Assembly: GCA_937910265.1 (NCBI GenBank)
Contig: CALEPD010000037.1
Span: forward strand, 1 to 10,996
Origin: an uncultured Bacteroidales bacterium
Lineage (GTDB): Bacteria > Bacteroidota > Bacteroidia > Bacteroidales > P3
Length of the DNA: 10,996 nucleotides
Direction: 5' to 3'
Of the stretch, positions 7,082 through 10,996 are shown piece after piece; position 1 is the stretch's first letter, and each line of letters starts with the position of its first letter. The position numbers and the translations under genes are program-made. The notes below the pieces were generated by a model. That model was not told the origin of the DNA. It saw only the letters and a list, made by a program, of their open reading frames with translations, and made no database searches.

Positions 7082-9784
7082 ATGGAAGCGCCGGCAGGTG
7101 TTGCCCATTATCTGGAGCACATGATGTTCAAAGGCACCCAACGATTGGGAACCACTGACTGGGAATCGGAGAAAGTAATGATACAGCAACTGGAGGACCT
7201 CTTCGAAGTTTACCGCATGTTTGACGACCCTGAAACCAGAGCCGCCATCTATCACAAAATCGACAGCATCTCGTACGAAGCCTCAAAAATAGCCATCGCA
7301 AACGAATATGACAAATCGATGAGTGCCATCGGATCAACCGGAACCAACGCATTTACCTCGAACGACTACACCATGTATGTCGAGAATATCCCCAACAACC
7401 AAATTGAGTCATGGTGCGAAATCCAGGCTGACCGCTTCCAAAACTTGGTTTTGAGATTATTCCACACTGAATTGGAAACCATATACGAAGAGAAAAACAT
7501 GAGTTTGACCAAAGATGCCAGAAAGGCAAACGAAGCCATGCTCGCAGCCCTCTTTCCCAACCACCCCTATGGAACACAAACAACATTGGGAGAACAGGAC
7601 CACCTGAAAAACCCCTCAATGCGTAACATCCGCAATTTTGTTGCCCAATACTATGTCCCCAACAACATCTGCATCAGTCTTTCCGGTGACTTTGACCCAG
7701 ACGAGACGATCAAGATTATTGATAAATATTGGGGAGACATGGAACCTGGCACCGTTCCCGAATTGAAATACAAAAAGGAAGAACCCATCACCAGCGTCAT
7801 CACCAAAGAAGTTGTAGGCCTTGATGCAGAAAACACCATCCGCGCCTACCGCATCAACAGTGGCAACGGAAGCCGCGACGCCATGCTCGCCAGCCTTCTT
7901 GAAAGCATACTCAACAACGGCAAATGCGGCTTGATTGACATCAACATCAACCAACAGCAGAAATGCATGGGCGCATATGCCGGAACCTACACTTTGAACG
8001 ATTACGCGGCATTCATGTTCGGTGGCCAGCCTAACCAAGGCCAACAATTGAGCGATGTTCAGAAATTGTTCGACGAACAGATTGCCCTGGTGAAACAAGG
8101 AAACTTTGAAGACTGGATGCTTGAAGCCGCCATCAACAACATGAAGCTGACCATCATGAAAAGAGCCGAGAGCACAAACAGCAGAGCCAGCCAAATGGCT
8201 TATGCCTTTGTTGAACACCGCGACTGGGGAAGTGTATGCAACGAAATAACCGAACTTTCCAAAATCACCAAACAAGACCTCGTGGCATTCGCCAACCGCA
8301 TCTTCCTTGACAACAACTATGTTGTAGTAAACAAACTCAAAGGCGAGCCTGCCCCCATACTACAGGTCAGCAAACCTCCTATCACCCCAATTGAGGTTAG
8401 CCGCGACAAAGAGAGTGATTTCCTGAAAGAAATCAAGGCACGCCAGGTAAAACCCATCGAACCCGTATTCGTTGACTTCAAGAAAGACCTCACAAAAGAC
8501 AAACTGAAAAACGGAGCCGAAATACTGTATGTTCCCAACACAGAAAACAAAACCTTCACCTTGACCTATTACTTCGATTTCGGATACCGTGCCGACAAGA
8601 CCATCGACCTTGCAAATGACGTAATCTCCTACTTGGGAACCAGCAAGCATACCGCCGAGCAACTGCAACAAGAATTCTACAAACTCGCATGCAACTACAA
8701 CATCAGTGTGGGAAGTGAGAACATTTCTGTCACAATCAGCGGTCTCAGCGAAAACATGACCAAAGCCATGGCATTGGTTGAGGAAATCGTCAACGACGTA
8801 CAGCCCAACGAAGATGTACTCAAGTTGATGACTGGAAGAATTTTGAAGAGCCGTGAAAACGCGAAATACAACCAACAACGCGTGTTCAGTGCCTTGTCGA
8901 ACTACGGTGTATACGGAGAAGACTCTCCCACCAAGGACATTCTATCGGAAGAACAACTTAAGGCATACACCTGCAGCCAACTTTGTGATGCAATGCACAA
9001 TCTGTTCAACTACAAGCATCGCATTCTGTACTATGGTCCCGAAAGTGTTGACAATCTGAAAAACATTGTCGAGAGCACCCATACAATGCCTGCCAAATTT
9101 GCAAAATCACCGAAGAACAAAAAGATAACCCCCAAAGCTGTTACTGAAAATGTAGTGTATTTTGTCGACTACAACGCCAACCAGACCTACCTGCGCGAAC
9201 ATTTCCGCGGCGAGAAATTCAACACCAAAATCATCCCCCAACTTAATATTTTCAACGAATATTTCGGCGGAAGCATGAATGCCATCGTATTCCAGGAAAT
9301 GCGCGAAAAACGCTCTTTGGCATACAGTGCACAAAGCTACTATGGAACACCCGGAAGCAAGGACGGATATTTCACCAACGCCGCTATCATCGCCACACAG
9401 AACGACAAATTGATCGACGCCATCAACGCATTCAACGAACTCTTCGACGACATGCCCGTGGCTGAAAACAACTTCGTTCTTGCGAAAGAAGGTCTCATAA
9501 ACAACATCCGTACCAGCCGCACAACCAAAATGAGTATTATTTACTCGTACCTCAATTACGAAAAAATGGGATACGACACCAAAAAGAAAACCCGCGGCCA
9601 AATCTTGTTCGAAACATATCCCTCAATGACGATGCAGGATGTTATCGACTTCAACCACAAATACATTAAAGGACAAAAGAAAGTATACATGTGTCTTGGC
9701 AAAGAATCGGACATGGACTTCAACGCTTTAGGCAAATTCGGAAAAGTCAAGAAATTGAAACTTGAAGATATTTTCGGATACTAA
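7082..9784 (+). CDS. M16 zinc peptidase, main body after a frameshift
   Basis: M16 peptidases are zinc endopeptidases made of paired half-domains that enclose peptides. This 900-codon frame holds nearly the whole enzyme. The inverted zinc motif is H-Y-L-E-H (residues 9-13), followed by M-M-F-K-G-T. The likely third ligand is E137, preceded seven residues earlier by E130. An insertion of about 48 residues between them resembles Bacteroidota members. A second, non-catalytic M16 half contains F-G-G-S-M and E-M-R-E-K-R-S-L-A-Y-S (about 728-748). Homology continues upstream of the ATG, in this frame back to about 7052. The signal peptide lies in the preceding frame (6846-7070), so this ATG is probably not a native start. 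If intact, the protein would be about 980 residues and exported to the periplasm or envelope. The body shows no other lesion, suggesting a recent mutation or a sequence error. Confidence 0.9.
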   Translation: MEAPAGVAHYLEHMMFKGTQRLGTTDWESEKVMIQQLEDLFEVYRMFDDPETRAAIYHKIDSISYEASKIAIANEYDKSMSAIGSTGTNAFTSNDYTMYVENIPNNQIESWCEIQADRFQNLVLRLFHTELETIYEEKNMSLTKDARKANEAMLAALFPNHPYGTQTTLGEQDHLKNPSMRNIRNFVAQYYVPNNICISLSGDFDPDETIKIIDKYWGDMEPGTVPELKYKKEEPITSVITKEVVGLDAENTIRAYRINSGNGSRDAMLASLLESILNNGKCGLIDININQQQKCMGAYAGTYTLNDYAAFMFGGQPNQGQQLSDVQKLFDEQIALVKQGNFEDWMLEAAINNMKLTIMKRAESTNSRASQMAYAFVEHRDWGSVCNEITELSKITKQDLVAFANRIFLDNNYVVVNKLKGEPAPILQVSKPPITPIEVSRDKESDFLKEIKARQVKPIEPVFVDFKKDLTKDKLKNGAEILYVPNTENKTFTLTYYFDFGYRADKTIDLANDVISYLGTSKHTAEQLQQEFYKLACNYNISVGSENISVTISGLSENMTKAMALVEEIVNDVQPNEDVLKLMTGRILKSRENAKYNQQRVFSALSNYGVYGEDSPTKDILSEEQLKAYTCSQLCDAMHNLFNYKHRILYYGPESVDNLKNIVESTHTMPAKFAKSPKNKKITPKAVTENVVYFVDYNANQTYLREHFRGEKFNTKIIPQLNIFNEYFGGSMNAIVFQEMREKRSLAYSAQSYYGTPGSKDGYFTNAAIIATQNDKLIDAINAFNELFDDMPVAENNFVLAKEGLINNIRTSRTTKMSIIYSYLNYEKMGYDTKKKTRGQILFETYPSMTMQDVIDFNHKYIKGQKKVYMCLGKESDMDFNALGKFGKVKKLKLEDIFGY

Positions 9785-9811
9785 ACTATTTTTTCCATAA
9801 ACGAAATCCCA

Positions 9812-9841
9812 AACGGGAGCCTTGTAATCAAGGCTCCCGTT
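9812..9841 (+). terminator. Rho-independent terminator after the M16 gene
   Basis: A perfect 13-bp inverted repeat (AACGGGAGCCTTG at 9812-9824, its complement at 9829-9841) with a TAAT loop is followed by ATTTTAT. It lies 27 nt after the peptidase stop. The stem is GC-rich and strong, while the trailing T run is modest. It separates the peptidase from the next gene. Confidence 0.85.
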
Positions 9842-9913
9842 ATTTTATCCGCCTCTGTCCTAATGTAAGAAGCAACCTTTCATTACCGAAAACAGGTGTT
9901 ATGCCGTATGAAA

Positions 9914-9921
9914 TATTTTTG
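9914..9921 (+). promoter_or_regulatory. Promoter -7 element for the glycosidase lipoprotein gene
   Basis: TATTTTTG matches TAnnTTTG and is the same octamer as the one upstream of the M16 gene. Initiation would fall near 9928, about 43 nt before the ATG at 9971. No strong -33 TTTG is seen at the expected distance. Since the element overlaps codons after the alternative ATG at 9908, it favours the later start. Confidence 0.5.
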
Positions 9922-9970
9922 TATCTTAGCAATTGTACACAACCGCACAACAATCGTATACCACTCTGTG

Positions 9971-10996
9971 ATGCAAAACCTTACCACCAAATACAACATC
10001 CTACTCTCCTTTGTATTATTGCTTTTCGCACAAGCATGCGATGGCACAAAACAAAAAACAGAAGCCATTGCCGGCCCTATTCCTGCAACAGATTATGTAA
10101 CAATCGACGAAGGCCAGTTTAAAGTCAACGGCAAAACCTGGTTTCCCGTCATGCTAAACTACAAGGCCGACTTTAAGAAATGCGGTGACTCGTTGGAAGT
10201 TGTACCCATTAATTACTATTACGGGGAGAACATCGAAGAGCACTTCGACACCATAGCCGACTGGGGATTCAATGCGGTGAGAATATGCCTGGATATCATC
10301 GGGAAAAGCGATGACACAGCATCTATGCACAACGCTACCCGGAGAATGATTGAGAAAGCCGATAACGCAGGGCTACGGGTAATGCTACTGATAAAGGCTC
10401 CGTTTGAACCCTATTGGGAATCCTATACCAAGGGATTGTTACGACATTTGAAAGACATGCCCGCTCTTTGGGCTTACGACTTCATGAACGAACCTCTGTA
10501 TTTCGACCCGGAGCCAAACCGCAGCAAGAATGACGCTGTACGCATCGCAACACAATGGCGTGACATGGTTCGGACATATGCCCCTCATCAGCTATTCACC
10601 ATTGCCACAGCCGAACCTATTGAAGTATTTGAGTGGGATCCATCTATCCTACCCGTCGACTTTATCCAGATGCATACTTATCATCCTTTAAGGGTGGCAT
10701 CCGAAATGTGGTGGTACGCCAATTATTGCGACAAACCGTGGATGGTGGGAGAAACCGGATTGCCTGCCGACGGCGATTCGGTACCTTATGAATGGCAAAA
10801 CGCATTTCTGACCGAAACATTCCTCTATGCAAAAGCACTGGGGGCAATAGGATACGGTTGGTGGGAATTTCAAGACTGCCCTACCGGGATGAACTTTGAA
10901 GCACAATATACCGGCATGCGGGACACTCTGGGACGACGGAAACCTTGTGTATCGTTAATACAGCACGCAAGCAAAGCCTTCCCTATTGACTCAACC
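9971..10996 (+). CDS. Secreted GH5-like glycoside hydrolase lipoprotein, partial
   Basis: This is a probable retaining glycoside hydrolase of clan GH-A with a TIM-barrel, GH5-like layout. The frame runs off the right edge after 342 codons. Residues 1-23 form a lipoprotein signal with hydrophobic L-L-L-F-A-Q-A-C, so C23 is the likely lipidated residue and the enzyme is membrane anchored. Visible GH-A landmarks are: G-F-N-A-V-R-I (R104); M-N-E-P with acid/base candidate E174; H-T-Y-H-P (235-239); G-E-T-G with nucleophile candidate E261; and G-Y-G-W-W-E (294-299). The substrate cannot be told, and GH2-like or unclassified GH-A families remain possible. The start at 9971 is preferred over the in-frame ATG at 9908 because of the signal length and the promoter element. 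The gene stands alone after a terminator, with no SusC/SusD partners in view. Confidence 0.85.
   Translation, partial: MQNLTTKYNILLSFVLLLFAQACDGTKQKTEAIAGPIPATDYVTIDEGQFKVNGKTWFPVMLNYKADFKKCGDSLEVVPINYYYGENIEEHFDTIADWGFNAVRICLDIIGKSDDTASMHNATRRMIEKADNAGLRVMLLIKAPFEPYWESYTKGLLRHLKDMPALWAYDFMNEPLYFDPEPNRSKNDAVRIATQWRDMVRTYAPHQLFTIATAEPIEVFEWDPSILPVDFIQMHTYHPLRVASEMWWYANYCDKPWMVGETGLPADGDSVPYEWQNAFLTETFLYAKALGAIGYGWWEFQDCPTGMNFEAQYTGMRDTLGRRKPCVSLIQHASKAFPIDST

Noticed and set aside
7616..8275. 219-codon minus-strand frame
   Set aside because: Antisense to the conserved M16 domain. Long antisense frames follow from codon bias in this gene.
9908..9970. Upstream ATG for the glycosidase lipoprotein
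   Set aside because: The -7 element at 9914-9921 lies after it, and the extra 21 residues would give an overlong lipoprotein signal.

Overview
The window looks like chromosomal DNA of a Bacteroidota bacterium, most likely order Bacteroidales. Three things point there. One gene encodes a PorZ-type beta-propeller protein with a type IX secretion C-terminal sorting domain. The M16 peptidase and RecO resemble Bacteroidales versions. The promoter-like sites fit the TAnnTTTG -7 element of this phylum, and Shine-Dalgarno sites are not evident. A PorZ homologue argues for a lineage with a type IX secretion system (T9SS). The genus cannot be read from the sequence.

Layout. Positions 1-513 hold no convincing gene. 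A leftward promoter candidate near 168-175 probably serves a gene beyond the left edge. From 5469 down to 514 lies a tightly packed leftward cluster, gmk - mreC - mreD - porZ-like - recO. Junctions are 6 nt, a 4-nt overlap (TTGA), a 4-nt overlap (ATGA) and 8 nt, so it almost certainly forms one operon. It joins GMP phosphorylation, cell elongation (MreC/MreD), a surface/T9SS protein and recombinational repair. No mreB, PBP2 or rodA lies in the window, although these often accompany mreCD. Upstream, in the same direction, is a 340-residue protein with a long Pro-Glu linker between two helical-looking ends.

At about 6631-6845 transcription diverges. Rightward runs a large two-domain M16 zinc peptidase, broken by a frameshift just before its HxxEH active site (6846-7070 and 7082-9784). 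It ends in a perfect 13-bp stem terminator. Next, with its own promoter candidate, comes the start of a secreted lipoprotein with a GH5-like (clan GH-A) glycosidase domain, cut off at the right edge after 342 codons.

Most of the window is ordinary core genome. I found no mobile element, CRISPR array, tRNA, rRNA or obvious new system. The items most worth a second look are the M16 frameshift, the gmk-mreCD-porZ-recO gene order, the Pro-Glu linker protein and the gene-like but broken stretch at about 240-460.
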